Positions 7,849 through 17,081 are shown, numbered from the stretch's first letter. The stretch: DNA of 64,000 nt from Gaiellasilicea sp963761905 (GCA_963761905.1 CAVXIQ010000006.1:558001-622000); one strand, 5' to 3'. Notes: a model not told the origin generated them from the letters alone. Numbers and translations are program-made.

Positions 7849-9098
7849 CGGTCTCCTCCTTTCTCGTAGCGGGTCTCGCCGTCGACGAGGGTAGCCAGGA
7901 TGCGCTGCGGACTGCCTCCGAAGACCACCGCAGCCGCCGGGTCCTCCCATGGTAGATATGCCGACTCGGTCAGGCCGATCACGGCGAGGTCGGCGCGCTT
8001 GCCCGGGACGAGCGAGCCGATCTCCTCGGCGAGGCCGAGCGCGCGGGCGCCGCCGAGCGTCGCCAGCTCGAGCGTGGCGGTCGGCGAGAGGGCGTCGGCG
8101 CGCTCGGAGCGAGCACGCGCCCCAGCGAGCACGGCCCGGAGCTCGTCGAAGAAGTCGTGGGACGGCACCGAGGAGACCCCGTCGGTGCCGATCCCGACCC
8201 GGAGCCCGGCGGCTCGGAGCTTCTCGAGCGGCGCGATCCCGCAGCCGAGGAGCGCATTCGAGCGGGGGCAGTGGGCGACGGCAACGTCGTATCGCGCGAG
8301 CAGCTCGAGCTCGTCGTCGGCCAGCTTGACGCAGTGCGCGGCGACGATCTCGGCTCCTAGGAGGCCTGCCGCGGCGAGCCGCCGGATCCCCGTCTCACCG
8401 TCGGGCTCGATCAGGAACTCCGCCACCGGTCGCATCGGCCCTTCGCCGCGCTCCAGCCAGTCGAGCTCGTCCTGGCTCTCGTTGAAGTGCGTCATCACGG
8501 GGACGCCGAGCTCGAGGCAGGCCGCGTACACCTCCGTCGAGCAGGAGTACGGCGCGTGAGGCGAGACGCCGGCGCGCACGCGCTCGGAGAGAGCGGGACG
8601 CGCGTACTCGAGCTTCTCCTCGAACTGCCGCATCGCCTCGTCCGGATCCGCGCCGAAGACCTCCAGATAGACGATCGCGCGCAATCCGAGCTCGGCGCAC
8701 GCGTGCGCGCTGGCGCCCGCGAAGGCGGCGTCGCCGACGGTCGTGATCCCGGAGGCGAGGCACTCCGCGGCCCCGAGCCGGGCGATCGCCTCCATCTCCT
8801 CGCGGCCGATCCTCGCCTTGCGCTCGATGTGGAGCCCGAGCCACGGCGCGAACGACCGGCCGTCGCCGAAGCCGGCGTAGACCGCGTACTCGAGGTGCGA
8901 GTGGGCGTTGACGAACCCCGGGAGGATCGCGGCGTCCGCGAAGTGCTCCCCCGCGCCGAGCTCCGAGATCGTTCCGACGGCCGCGATCCGGTCGCCCTCG
9001 ATCGCCACCGCACCGTTCTCGATCGGCGCGCCCTCGACGGGCAGAACCCAGTCCGCTGACAGCACCCGCGCCACGGGGCTGACTCTAGAACGTCCCAC
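7773..9098 (-). CDS. Metal-dependent amidohydrolase (deaminase/chlorohydrolase type)
   Basis: A TIM-barrel hydrolase of the amidohydrolase superfamily, in the MtaD/TrzA/guanine-deaminase-like branch that deaminates purine or related heterocycles. Metal-site motifs are present in order: VNAHSHLEY, SPHAPYS, THFNES, AHCVKL and GTDGVSS, followed by the C-terminal beta-domain motif GKRADLAVI. The length (about 441 residues) is normal. The start is uncertain: GTG 9098 has a GGAG-type site six bases upstream; ATG 9125 and GTG 9074 are alternatives. The substrate cannot be told; S-adenosylhomocysteine, methylthioadenosine or aminofutalosine are all plausible for this branch. The 3' end overlaps the TPR gene. 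Confidence 0.82.
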   Translation of the reverse strand: MGRSRVSPVARVLSADWVLPVEGAPIENGAVAIEGDRIAAVGTISELGAGEHFADAAILPGFVNAHSHLEYAVYAGFGDGRSFAPWLGLHIERKARIGREEMEAIARLGAAECLASGITTVGDAAFAGASAHACAELGLRAIVYLEVFGADPDEAMRQFEEKLEYARPALSERVRAGVSPHAPYSCSTEVYAACLELGVPVMTHFNESQDELDWLERGEGPMRPVAEFLIEPDGETGIRRLAAAGLLGAEIVAAHCVKLADDELELLARYDVAVAHCPRSNALLGCGIAPLEKLRAAGLRVGIGTDGVSSVPSHDFFDELRAVLAGARARSERADALSPTATLELATLGGARALGLAEEIGSLVPGKRADLAVIGLTESAYLPWEDPAAAVVFGGSPQRILATLVDGETRYEKGGDRWHELIDAAARARSRLLGREPTPAT

Positions 9099-9148
9099 GC
9101 CGCTCTCCGCCCCGAAGCCGCCCATCCAGCGTCAGTCAGCGGCGGTTA

Positions 9149-9937
9149 CTACTCGCGGTGGGGGAACAGGCCGGCGAACTCGTCCGAGTCGGGGTCGAGC
9201 GCCCAGCGGCGCTCCATGTAGCTCGAAAGCCAGATCGAGAGCTCGAAGAGAAGGAGGAGCGGCGCGACCTCGAGCGCGAGTGAGACCGGGTCGACCGTCG
9301 GCAGGAGAATCGCGAAGACGACCATCAGCACGTAGCCGAGCCGCCGGTTCTTCCGCAGCTTGGCGGCGGTCAGGACGCGCAGGCGCACGAGCGCGAGGAT
9401 GAAGATCGGCATCTGGAACGCCAGGCCGCTCGCGAGGAGCGTCACGGTGACGAACGAGAAGTAGTAGCTGGCGCGGATCTCGATCTGGAAGTTCTCCTCG
9501 CCGAAGTTGGTCAGGAACGTGAGCGCCCGCGGGAGGACGATGAAGTACGAGAAGGCCATTCCGCCGACGAAGAGCAACGTGGAAAGCGCGACGAACACGG
9601 AGACGGTCCGCTGCATCCGCTCTTCGATCGCAGGAGCGAGGAACGACCAGAGCTGGTAGAGCAGGATCGGCAGCGTGATCGCGACCGCGGTGGCCAGGCT
9701 CACCTTGACGGCGGTCGTGAACGGCTCCGTCACGCCGAGCGTGACGAGGCTCTTGTCGTCGGGGAGCGGCCGGGTCAGCCAGTCGATCAGCCGGTCGTGG
9801 AAGGCGAAGGAGACCGCGAATGCCGGCACGATCGCGAAGAGCGCGATCACGAGGCGCGTCCGCAACTCGCCGAGATGCTCGACCAGCGTTGCTTCCTCGC
9901 CGTGGCCGAGGCGCCGCGGCAAACGCTTCCGGATCAT
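9149..9937 (-). CDS. tatC: Sec-independent protein translocase TatC
   Basis: TatC is the signal-peptide receptor of the twin-arginine translocase, which exports folded proteins. The 262-residue protein has six hydrophobic helices and the conserved N-terminal segment VEHLGELRTRL, including the Glu that contacts twin-arginine signals, as well as PF and FLAPAIEERM in the first and second periplasmic loops. It follows tatA by 11 bases on the same strand, so a minimal TatA-TatC pair is likely one transcript. A Tat-like signal occurs on the dioxygenase at 37267-37980 in this window. Confidence 0.95.
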   Translation of the reverse strand: MIRKRLPRRLGHGEEATLVEHLGELRTRLVIALFAIVPAFAVSFAFHDRLIDWLTRPLPDDKSLVTLGVTEPFTTAVKVSLATAVAITLPILLYQLWSFLAPAIEERMQRTVSVFVALSTLLFVGGMAFSYFIVLPRALTFLTNFGEENFQIEIRASYYFSFVTVTLLASGLAFQMPIFILALVRLRVLTAAKLRKNRRLGYVLMVVFAILLPTVDPVSLALEVAPLLLLFELSIWLSSYMERRWALDPDSDEFAGLFPHRE

Positions 9938-9948
9938 CTCGCTGGAAG

Positions 9949-10230
9949 CTAGGTGATGGTGTCGCGCTCGCGCGTGACGCGGTCACGCTCGGGAGGCTCG
10001 ACGTCGACGTACTCGGGAGCGTCATCCGCGGATTCGGCGGGCGGGAGCTCGGTCGAGTAGCGCTTGTGGATCGGCTCGTCGTCGTCGTCCTTGCCGGAGA
10101 TCGAATCCTTGAACTCCCGCATCCCCTTGCCGAGCGAACGGCCCATTTCGGGGAGGCGCTTCGGCCCGAAGAAAACGAGGAGCACGATCAGGAGGATGAT
10201 CATTTCGGTGACGCCGATTCCGAATGGCAT
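9949..10230 (-). CDS. tatA: Twin-arginine translocase subunit TatA
   Basis: A 93-residue TatA/TatB-family protein: one short N-terminal membrane helix (MIILLIVLLVFFG), the FGPKRLPEMGRSLGKG hinge and amphipathic helix, then an acidic, poorly conserved tail. The FGPKRLPE motif marks TatA/TatE. It forms the translocation pore with TatC, encoded 11 bases downstream. No separate TatB is seen nearby, so either this is a two-component system or tatB lies elsewhere. It is divergent from the SDR gene; the starts are 53 bases apart. Confidence 0.92.
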   Translation of the reverse strand: MPFGIGVTEMIILLIVLLVFFGPKRLPEMGRSLGKGMREFKDSISGKDDDDEPIHKRYSTELPPAESADDAPEYVDVEPPERDRVTRERDTIT

Positions 10231-10283
10231 GGCCTCGACTCTACCACCGTTTGTCCCACTTCAACTCCGGGCATCCGGGCCGG

Positions 10284-11297
10284 ATGAAGACGCCGCTCGC
10301 CGATCAGGTCGTCGTCGTTCTCGGTGCTTCGAGCGGGATCGGACGGGCGACGGCGCGCGCCGCCGGGAGGCGGGGAGCCAGGGTCGTCGTGGCCGCGCGG
10401 AACGAGGAAGCGCTGGCCGCGGCGGTCAGGGAGGTCGAAGCCGCCGGCTCCGAGGGGATCGCGGTCGTGACCGACACGACGAGCGAGGCCGACCTCGAAG
10501 CGCTCTGCGCCCGCGCCGTCGAGCGGTTCGGCCGGATCGACACGTTCGTCGCCTCGGTGATGGTGACGGTCTACGCCGAGGTCGAGCAGCTCGACGCGGA
10601 GGAGCTCCGGCGGGTCATGGACGTCAACTTCCTCGGTCGAGCGCTTGCCTACCGGGCGGCGCTCCCTTACCTCAAGCGCTCGCGCGGAACCTTCGTCGAC
10701 GTCAACTCGGGCCTCGCCTACCGAGGAATCCCGCTCCAGGCCGCCTACTGCGCCTCGAAGGCGGCAGGACGCGCCTTCTTCGAATCGGCGCGGACCGAGC
10801 AGGAGAAGCACGGGACGGGAGTCGACATCAGCCTGATCCTCCCTGGCGGGATCAACACGCCGCAGTTCGATCGCGGGCGCCAGAAGCGCGGCCTTCAGCC
10901 GCAGCCCGTGCCGCCGATCTATCAGCCGGAGGTCGTCGCCGAGGCGGTGCTCCATTGCTGCGAGCGGCCCGAGCGGGAGCTGCCGGTGACGTGGGCGGCC
11001 CAGAAGCTGCTCTGGGGGCAGAAGCTCTCACCGCGCGCCGGCGACCTCGTCCTCCTGCGGAACGGCTGGAAGGGGCAGACGACGGGCGAGCCGAAGGCGG
11101 TCGACTCGCCGGACAATCTGTACGCGTCGATCCCCGGCGATCCGGGCGCCCGCGGCCGGTTCGACGAGTGCGCGCGCTCCGGGAGCGGCTGGACCGAGGC
11201 CCGGCTCCGGCTCGGCAAGGTAGGCTCGATCGCAGCCCTCGCCGGCCCCGTCGCTGCGTTGGCGATCGGCTACCATGAGGTCACGAAGCGGCGCTGA
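10284..11297 (+). CDS. Short-chain dehydrogenase/reductase
   Basis: An NAD(P)-dependent oxidoreductase of about 337 residues. The Rossmann cofactor motif GASSGIG is near residue 14, the NVNF-type strand appears as VNFLGRAL, and the catalytic Ser (VNSG) and YCASK tetrad residues are in place. The C-terminal about 90 residues extend beyond the core SDR fold and include a hydrophobic stretch near the end (GSIAALAGPVAALAIG), so membrane association is possible. An upstream in-frame start exists at 10224, but ATG 10284 places the cofactor motif at the usual distance. The substrate is unknown. It sits upstream of sufC, 36 bases away, and may share a promoter. Confidence 0.85.
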   Translation: MKTPLADQVVVVLGASSGIGRATARAAGRRGARVVVAARNEEALAAAVREVEAAGSEGIAVVTDTTSEADLEALCARAVERFGRIDTFVASVMVTVYAEVEQLDAEELRRVMDVNFLGRALAYRAALPYLKRSRGTFVDVNSGLAYRGIPLQAAYCASKAAGRAFFESARTEQEKHGTGVDISLILPGGINTPQFDRGRQKRGLQPQPVPPIYQPEVVAEAVLHCCERPERELPVTWAAQKLLWGQKLSPRAGDLVLLRNGWKGQTTGEPKAVDSPDNLYASIPGDPGARGRFDECARSGSGWTEARLRLGKVGSIAALAGPVAALAIGYHEVTKRR

Positions 11298-11333
11298 ATC
11301 CGGCTTGCTGCTGCGAAAAGGGGAGTCACAAGC

Positions 11334-12107
11334 TTGGCGTTTCTGGAACTGAAGAACCTCCACGTCGCGCTCGAGGACGGCACCGAGATCGTCAAGGGGG
11401 TCGACCTCGCCGTCGACCTGAACGAGAAGCACGCGATCATGGGCCCGAACGGCTCCGGCAAGTCGACCCTCGCCTACGCGCTGATGGGTCACCCCTCCTA
11501 CGAGATCACCGAGGGCGAGATCCTGCTCGACGGGGAGTCGATCGTCGAGGAGGGCGCCGACGTCCGCGCCCAGAAGGGGCTCTTCCTCGCCTTCCAGTAC
11601 CCGCACGCGATCCCGGGCGTCACCGTCACGAGCTTCCTGCGGAGCGCGATCAACGCGATCCGGAAGGCCAAGAACGGCGGCAAGGACGATCCGATCCCGG
11701 TCAAGGAGTTCCGCACCGAGATCCTCGCCGCGATGGAGCGCCTGAAGGTGCCGCGCGAGCTCGCGTCGCGCTACCTCAACGACGGCTTCTCGGGCGGCGA
11801 GAAGAAGCGGGTCGAGATCCTTCAGATGGCGCTCCTCCAGCCGAAGATCGCGATCCTCGACGAGACCGACTCCGGCCTCGACATCGACGCCCTGCGGATC
11901 GTCGCGAACGGCGTCAACGAGCTCGTCAGCGAGCAGATGGGCGCGCTCGTGATCACGCACTACCAGCGGATCCTCAACTACGTCACGCCCGACCACGTGC
12001 ACGTCTTCGTGGGCGGCCGGATCGTCGAGAGCGGCGGCCCGGAGCTCGCGCAGCGGCTCGAGGCCGAGGGCTACGAGGCCTGGATGCCGAAGGAGGTGGC
12101 CGCATGA
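11334..12107 (+). CDS. sufC: Fe-S cluster assembly ATPase SufC
   Basis: SufC is the ABC-type ATPase that drives the SufBCD scaffold in building iron-sulfur clusters. The 257-residue protein has Walker A (GPNGSGKST), the Q-loop (FQYPHAIPG), the signature FSGGEKKR and Walker B with the SufC-specific ILDETDSGLD. It starts at TTG 11334 with AGGGGAG about ten bases upstream. The stop overlaps the sufB ATG (ATGA). This is the first gene of a sufC-sufB-VOC-VOC-small ORF-sufD run; the cysteine desulfurase and SufU partners are 20 kb away. Confidence 0.96.
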   Translation: MAFLELKNLHVALEDGTEIVKGVDLAVDLNEKHAIMGPNGSGKSTLAYALMGHPSYEITEGEILLDGESIVEEGADVRAQKGLFLAFQYPHAIPGVTVTSFLRSAINAIRKAKNGGKDDPIPVKEFRTEILAAMERLKVPRELASRYLNDGFSGGEKKRVEILQMALLQPKIAILDETDSGLDIDALRIVANGVNELVSEQMGALVITHYQRILNYVTPDHVHVFVGGRIVESGGPELAQRLEAEGYEAWMPKEVAA

Positions 12108-13526
12108 GCTCGTCCGAGACCGAGATCGTCCGCGGGATCCGCGACGAGTACCAGTTCGGCTTCAAGAACTCGGACGAGGCGGAGAACTACTTCTTCAAGT
12201 CGGGCCGTGGGATCTCGCACGAGGTGGTCGAGGCGATCGCCGAGCACAAGCAGGAGCCGGACTGGATGCGGAAGTTCCGGCACAAGTCACTGGACTACTT
12301 CCTGGCCCGCCCCCTGCCGACCTGGGGCGGCAACGTCGCCGAGATCGACTTCGACAACATCTACTACTACATCAAGCCCACCGAGAAGCAGGCCCAGAAC
12401 TGGGAGGACCTCCCGGCCGACATCCTCGACACCTGGGACAAGCTCGGGATCCCCGAGGCCGAGAAGAAGTACCTCGCCGGGGTCGGGCGCCCAGTACGAA
12501 TCGGAGGTCGTCTACCACAAGCTCCAGGCCGACCTCGAGGCGAAGGGCGTCCTCTTCCTCGACATGGACACCGCCCTCCGCGAGCACGAGGAGATCGTCA
12601 AGCAGTACATCGGGACGATCATCCCGCAGAACGACAACAAGTTCGCCGCGCTGAACTCGGCGGTGTGGTCGGGCGGCTCGTTCATCTACGTCCCGCCGGG
12701 TGTCTCGATCGACCTGCCGCTCCAGGCCTACTTCCGGATCAACGCCGAGAACATGGGCCAGTTCGAGCGGACGCTGATCATCGTCGACGAGGACGCCTAC
12801 GTGCACTACGTCGAGGGCTGCACCGCGCCGATCTACTCGTCCGACTCGCTCCACTCGGCGGTCGTCGAGATCGTGGTCAAGCCGCGCGGGCGCTGCCGCT
12901 ACACGACGATCCAGAACTGGTCGAACAACGTCTTCAACCTCGTCACCAAGCGCGCCGTCGCCTACGAGGACGCGACGATGGAGTGGGTGGACGGCAACCT
13001 CGGCTCGAAGCTGACGATGAAGTACCCGGCGATCTGGCTGATGGGCGAGCGGGCCCACGGCGAGGTGCTCTCGATCGCCTTCGCCGGCAAGGGCCAGCAT
13101 CAGGACGCCGGGGGCAAGGTCGTCCACGTCGCGCCCAAGACGACGTCGGTGATCACCTCCAAGTCGATCTCGAAGAACGGCGGCCGCGCCGGCTACCGCG
13201 GCCTGCTCGAGGTCGCGAAGGGCGCCGTCGGCGCGAAGTCGAAGGTCGTCTGCGACGCGCTGATCCTCGACGATGAGTCGCGCTCCGACACCTACCCGTA
13301 CATCCGCGTCGACGAGAACGATGTCGACCTCGGCCACGAGGCGACGGTCTCGAAGATCGGCGAGGAGCAGCTCTTCTACCTGATGAGCCGCGGCCTGACC
13401 GAGGCGGAGGCGAGCGCGATGATCGTCTCCGGCTTCGTCGAGCCGATCACGAAGGAGCTCCCGCTCGAGTACGCGGTCGAGATGAACCGGCTGATCCAGC
13501 TCCAGATGGAAGGCAGCGTTGGCTAG
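12104..13526 (+). CDS. sufB: Fe-S cluster assembly protein SufB (frame break near 12486)
   Basis: SufB is the main scaffold on which Fe-S clusters are assembled with SufC and SufD. The N-terminal 127 residues (to KKYLAGVG) and the remainder (from AQYESEVVYHK) are in different frames. Dropping one G from the GGG at 12485-12487 gives a continuous 473-residue protein of normal length. The beta-helix core contains SGGSFIYVPPG, VEGCTAPIYSSDSLH with the conserved cysteine, QNWSNNVFNL, and the C-terminal EEQLFYLMSRGL. The clean continuity on both sides argues for an insertion error rather than a dead gene. It overlaps sufC and the first VOC gene. Confidence 0.93.
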
Positions 13527-13902
13527 CCCGGTAACGGGCGTCGACTTCGTCGCTGTCCCGTCCACCGACTGGAAGCGATCGCGGGCCTTCTACGTCGACA
13601 CGCTGGGGCTCCGCCCCGATGAGACCGGCGACGCGGAGTTCTGGGTCGGCGAGACGTGCTTCGGGATCTACGAGCCGACGACGTTCGGGCTGGAGTTCGC
13701 ACCGCAGAAGACCGCCCACCTCGCGCTGCACGTCGACGACATGCCAGCCGCGCGCGCAGAGCTCGAGGCGAAGGGCGTCGAGTTCGCCGGCGAGACCTTC
13801 GACACCGGCGTCTGCTACATGGCGTTCTTCGAGGATCCCGACGGCAACGCTTTGATGCTCCACCACCGTCACACGCCGCGCGAGGCGGCCGGCGAGTCGT
13901 GA
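13519..13902 (+). CDS. VOC-family (glyoxalase-like) protein, first tandem copy
   Basis: A 127-residue vicinal-oxygen-chelate fold protein made of two beta-alpha-beta-beta-beta modules (VDFVAVPSTDWKRSRAFY and AHLALHVDDMPAARAEL). The family includes glyoxalase, bleomycin-resistance and dioxygenase enzymes using a metal. Here possible ligands are His in HLALHV and Glu/Asp near the end (FFEDPDGNALMLH). It begins at TTG 13519, overlapping the end of sufB by eight bases, and its stop overlaps the next gene by GTGA. Its position within the suf operon is unusual; no substrate can be assigned. Confidence 0.85.
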   Translation: MASPVTGVDFVAVPSTDWKRSRAFYVDTLGLRPDETGDAEFWVGETCFGIYEPTTFGLEFAPQKTAHLALHVDDMPAARAELEAKGVEFAGETFDTGVCYMAFFEDPDGNALMLHHRHTPREAAGES

Positions 13903-14285
13903 TCACCGTCGAGCGGACGGACTTCGTGTCCGTGCCGGTCGCGGACATGGCGCGGGCCCGCCAGTTCTACGGCGAGACGCTCGGCCTGCCGCCCGTCGGC
14001 GACCCGGAGGGCGGCTGGCCGGAGTACCAGCTCGGCGAGAATGTGAGCCTGTACCTGATCGACCCGACCAACGTCGGACAGGAGTTCACCGCCCCTCACA
14101 GTTCGCAGATCGCACTCCGCGTCGCCGACGTTGCCGCAGCCCGCGAGGCGCTCGAGGCGAAGGGCGTCGCGTTCGAGGGCGAGACACTCGACACCGGGGT
14201 GTGCCACATGGCGTTCTTCCAGGATCCCGACGGCAACGCGCTCATGCTCCACCGCCGCTACGCGCCTCCCTCGGGCGACTCGTAG
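13899..14285 (+). CDS. VOC-family (glyoxalase-like) protein, second tandem copy
   Basis: A 128-residue paralogue of the preceding gene; both share the segments ARxFY-ETLGL, EAKGV-FxGET-DTGVC and FF-DPDGNALMLH, so they arose by tandem duplication. It begins at GTG 13899, overlapping the previous stop. Differences include replacement of the paralogue's HLALHV strand by QIALRV, which removes the candidate histidine ligand, so the pair may act as a heterodimer with one degenerate site (inference). It lies between sufB and sufD. Confidence 0.85.
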   Translation: MITVERTDFVSVPVADMARARQFYGETLGLPPVGDPEGGWPEYQLGENVSLYLIDPTNVGQEFTAPHSSQIALRVADVAAAREALEAKGVAFEGETLDTGVCHMAFFQDPDGNALMLHRRYAPPSGDS

Positions 14286-14287
14286 CC

Positions 14288-14491
14288 GTGTCTGCCGACG
14301 AGCAGAAGGCCGCGGCCGAGGGCACGGTGGAGACCTGGGCGCGCTCCGCCGACAACCCGCTCGGAGGCTGGTACGGCCTGCGCAAGGGCTACCGCGGCCG
14401 GTTCGCGATGTACGTGCCGCCGCTCCTCGAGGCGCTCGGCCGGGCCGAGCTCACGCACGAGCCGCGCAACAACAGGATGAGGGCGCTCTGA
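14288..14491 (+). CDS. Small hypothetical protein upstream of sufD
   Basis: A 67-residue soluble protein, GTG 14288, two bases after the second VOC gene; its TGA overlaps the sufD start (TGATG), so translation is probably coupled. It is rich in Gly, Arg and aromatic residues (NPLGGWYGLRKGYRGRF) with a short helix PLLEALGRAEL. No cysteine pairs or recognised domain are present. I do not recognise the family. Its coding reality is supported by the tight overlaps on both sides and by operon continuity. Confidence 0.6.
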   Translation: MSADEQKAAAEGTVETWARSADNPLGGWYGLRKGYRGRFAMYVPPLLEALGRAELTHEPRNNRMRAL

Positions 14492-15663
14492 TGGTCGCCT
14501 CGCGGGAGGACGCGCGGCGCCTCTACGACGCGCTGCCGATGCCGACGACCTCGGACGAGTCGTGGCGCTTCACGAACCTGAAGGGCTTCGACCCGGCCTC
14601 GTTCGACGCGAACGGCGCGACGGGTGTGGCGAGCGCCGCGGGGATGCTCGAGCTCGAGGCGGCCGGGATCGTCCGAGTGTCCGAGGGCGGTATCGAGCTC
14701 GAGCGCGTTCCCGACGGCATCCGCTTCGAGAAGCTGTCCGACCATCCGCGGCTCGGCGAGCTCGTCGGCTCGGACGAGAAGTTCGCCGCCCACAACGCGG
14801 CGATGTGGGAGAACGGCCTGCTCGTCCATGTGCCGAAGGGCGTGCACCTCGAGCAGCCGCTCTACGTGCGGATCGTCAACTCCGTCGAGGGCGGATCTCT
14901 CTTCTGGCGGCTGCTCGTCGTCGCCGAGCCGGAGAGCTCGTTCACGGTGATCGAGGAGTACGTCTCCACCTCGCCGGAGCTGTCCGGCTACGTCAACGCG
15001 GCGGTCGAGATCGTCGTCGAGCAGGGCGCGAAGGTCGAGTACGTCTCGGTCCAGTCGACCTCGCAGGAGACGTGGCACTTCGGCACGCATCATGCCCGGG
15101 TCGAGCGCGACGCCGAGCTCGACTGGGTCGCCGGCGGCTTCGGCTCGAAGCGGGGGAAGATCCGGATCCAGAACGACCTCGCAGGGCCGGGCGCAACGTC
15201 GCGGGTGACCGGCGCCTACTTCGCCGACGGAACGCAGCACCTCGACTACGACACCTTCCAGGAGCACATCGCCCCGAACACGACCTCCGACTTCGCCTTC
15301 AAGGGCGCGCTGCGCGACGACTCGAGCGCGGTCTGGCGCGGGATGATCCGCGTCGAGAAGGACGCCCAGAAGACGAACGCCTACCAGGAGAACCGGAACC
15401 TGCTTCTCTCGAAGACCGCGCACGCCGACTCGATTCCCGGCCTGGAGATCCTGGCGAACGACGTTCGCTGCACCCACGGTGCGACGCTCGGTCAGGTCGA
15501 TCGGGAGCAGCTCTTCTACCTGATGGCCCGCGGCCTCTCGCGCCACGAGGCGGAGCGGCTGATCGTCCGCGGCTTCTTCCAGGACGTGCTCGACCGGATC
15601 GAGCTCGAGCCCGTACGCGAGGCGCTCGGCGCCGCGCTCGAAGCGCGGATTCCGCAGGCCTAG
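14491..15663 (+). CDS. sufD: Fe-S cluster assembly protein SufD
   Basis: SufD is the SufB paralogue that forms the SufBC2D complex and helps iron acquisition. This 390-residue protein has the N-terminal helical part (SWRFTNLKGFDP), the beta-helix (LLVHVPKGVHLEQPLYV, FTVIEEY) and the C-terminal domain with KGALRDDSSAVWRGMI, QENRNLLLS, the VRCTHGATLGQVD segment with its conserved Cys-Thr-His, and EQLFYLMARGLSR. It starts at ATG 14491 overlapping the upstream stop. It lies in the same operon as sufC and sufB but is separated from them by the VOC genes. Confidence 0.95.
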   Translation: MVASREDARRLYDALPMPTTSDESWRFTNLKGFDPASFDANGATGVASAAGMLELEAAGIVRVSEGGIELERVPDGIRFEKLSDHPRLGELVGSDEKFAAHNAAMWENGLLVHVPKGVHLEQPLYVRIVNSVEGGSLFWRLLVVAEPESSFTVIEEYVSTSPELSGYVNAAVEIVVEQGAKVEYVSVQSTSQETWHFGTHHARVERDAELDWVAGGFGSKRGKIRIQNDLAGPGATSRVTGAYFADGTQHLDYDTFQEHIAPNTTSDFAFKGALRDDSSAVWRGMIRVEKDAQKTNAYQENRNLLLSKTAHADSIPGLEILANDVRCTHGATLGQVDREQLFYLMARGLSRHEAERLIVRGFFQDVLDRIELEPVREALGAALEARIPQA

Positions 15664-15668
15664 AGCCC

Positions 15669-16196
15669 ATGAGCGGTCTTCACGGCTGGGAGACGAACGA
15701 GCGCATCCTCGACTCCGGCGGGTTCGAGTCGCGGCAGCGGGTGCTCGTGCCGGAGCCGGTCGCGGAGGCGTCGGAGGCCGGCGCGCGCTGGCTCGGGATC
15801 ACGTACTGGCAGGCCGTGGACGGCTTCACCCGCGGCGGCGTGCGCGCGAGCTGGAGCGACGAGGGCGGGCGGCTGCGCCTGCTCGGCGGAGTGACTCTGC
15901 TCACGTTCGGACCGCCGGAGCTTCGCTACGAGGACGATCTCGTCTCGTCCTGTTACGCGATCGCGGGCGGTCTGCTCGCGTTGCGGCCGGGCGGCTCAGT
16001 GACCCTGGCCCAGCGTCCGACGGACGACGGCGAGTACGAGCTGAGCGTCACTGTCGAGGAGTACCTGCCGCGACTGGCTGCGCGAGCGGGAGCGCCGTGG
16101 TGGACCGGCGCTCTCTACGCGAAGGGGCAGAGCCCGTTCCATGCTGCCGTCAGCCGCCGCTATTTCGAGCTGCTCGTGCGGGGGAGCGCGACGTGA
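15669..16196 (+). CDS. Hypothetical protein of about 175 residues
   Basis: A soluble protein beginning at ATG 15669, five bases after sufD, and overlapping the next gene by GTGA. It contains alternating beta-strand-like segments (GGRLRLLGGVTLLTFG, GGSVTLAQRP, YELSVTVEEYLPR) with several Trp and Tyr residues, and a C-terminal helix (FHAAVSRRYFELLVRG). There is no signal peptide, membrane helix or obvious catalytic motif. A lipid- or ligand-binding beta-barrel is possible, but I do not recognise the family. The operon position links it to the suf genes and the NAD(P)-binding protein that follows. Confidence 0.65.
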   Translation: MSGLHGWETNERILDSGGFESRQRVLVPEPVAEASEAGARWLGITYWQAVDGFTRGGVRASWSDEGGRLRLLGGVTLLTFGPPELRYEDDLVSSCYAIAGGLLALRPGGSVTLAQRPTDDGEYELSVTVEEYLPRLAARAGAPWWTGALYAKGQSPFHAAVSRRYFELLVRGSAT

Positions 16197-17062
16197 GAGC
16201 GACGGTCTTCGGGGCGACGGGAGTCGTCGGCCGGGCGCTGCTGCCGCTTCTCGCGGCAGAGCACGAGGTCGTCGCCGTCTCGCGCGAGTCGCGTGCTGCC
16301 GAGGACCGGATCGAGTGGAGCGTTGCCGACGTCCATTCGGGTGAGGGACTCGCCGAAGCACTCGACGGCGCGGACGTCGCGTACTACCTCGTCCACTCCC
16401 TCGGCGCGCGCGACTTCGAGCGACAGGATCGCGAGGCGGCGGAGAACGTCTCGCGCGAGGCCGCCCGCGCCGGAGTTCGGCAGCTCGTCTACCTCGGGGG
16501 GCTCGGAGGTGACGACCCCGGCGCATCCGCGCATCTCCGCAGCCGGCGGGAAACCGGCGAACGACTCGCCGCGGACGGCGTGCCCGTGACGACGCTCCGC
16601 GCCGCGATGGTGGTCGGCAAGGGCAGCGCCGCCTTCGAGACGATCCTCGGCCTCGTCAAGCGGCTGCCCGTGATGATCACGCCGAGCTGGGTCTCGACGC
16701 CGACGCAGCCGATCGCGCTCGCCGACATCGCGCGCTATCTCGCCGGCGTGGCAGGAAACGACGAGGCCCTCGGCAAGGCGTTCGACGCCGGCGGTGACGA
16801 GGTGATGACCTACCGCCAGATGATCGAGCGGATCGCGGCGCTCCTCGGCCGGAAGCCGCGGATCGTCGAGGTGCCGGTGCTCACGCCCGCCCTGTCGGCG
16901 CTTTGGCTCGAGCTCGTCACACCCGTGAACGCGTCGGTCGCCCGTCCGCTGGTCGAGGGTCTCCGCAGCCCCACAATCGTGCGTGAGGAGCGGCTGCGGA
17001 AGCTGCTCCCGTTCGAGCTGACCTCGTTCGAGGACGCTGTGCAGCGCGCGCTCGAAGCCTGA
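16193..17062 (+). CDS. NAD(P)-binding atypical SDR (NmrA/NDUFA9-like)
   Basis: A 289-residue protein with the N-terminal dinucleotide motif FGATGVVG and a GADVAYYLVHSLG strand typical of extended or atypical SDRs such as NmrA and the NDUFA9-like group. After the Rossmann core comes LVYLGGLGGDD, in the place of the usual active-site strand, then PSWVSTPTQPIALADIARYL and a C-terminal helical part. The canonical YxxxK pair is not evident, so it may be a regulator or a redox chaperone rather than a dehydrogenase. GTG 16193 overlaps the previous stop. Confidence 0.82.
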   Translation: MRATVFGATGVVGRALLPLLAAEHEVVAVSRESRAAEDRIEWSVADVHSGEGLAEALDGADVAYYLVHSLGARDFERQDREAAENVSREAARAGVRQLVYLGGLGGDDPGASAHLRSRRETGERLAADGVPVTTLRAAMVVGKGSAAFETILGLVKRLPVMITPSWVSTPTQPIALADIARYLAGVAGNDEALGKAFDAGGDEVMTYRQMIERIAALLGRKPRIVEVPVLTPALSALWLELVTPVNASVARPLVEGLRSPTIVREERLRKLLPFELTSFEDAVQRALEA

Positions 17063-17081
17063 GCTGTCGGAAGACGAAGCC

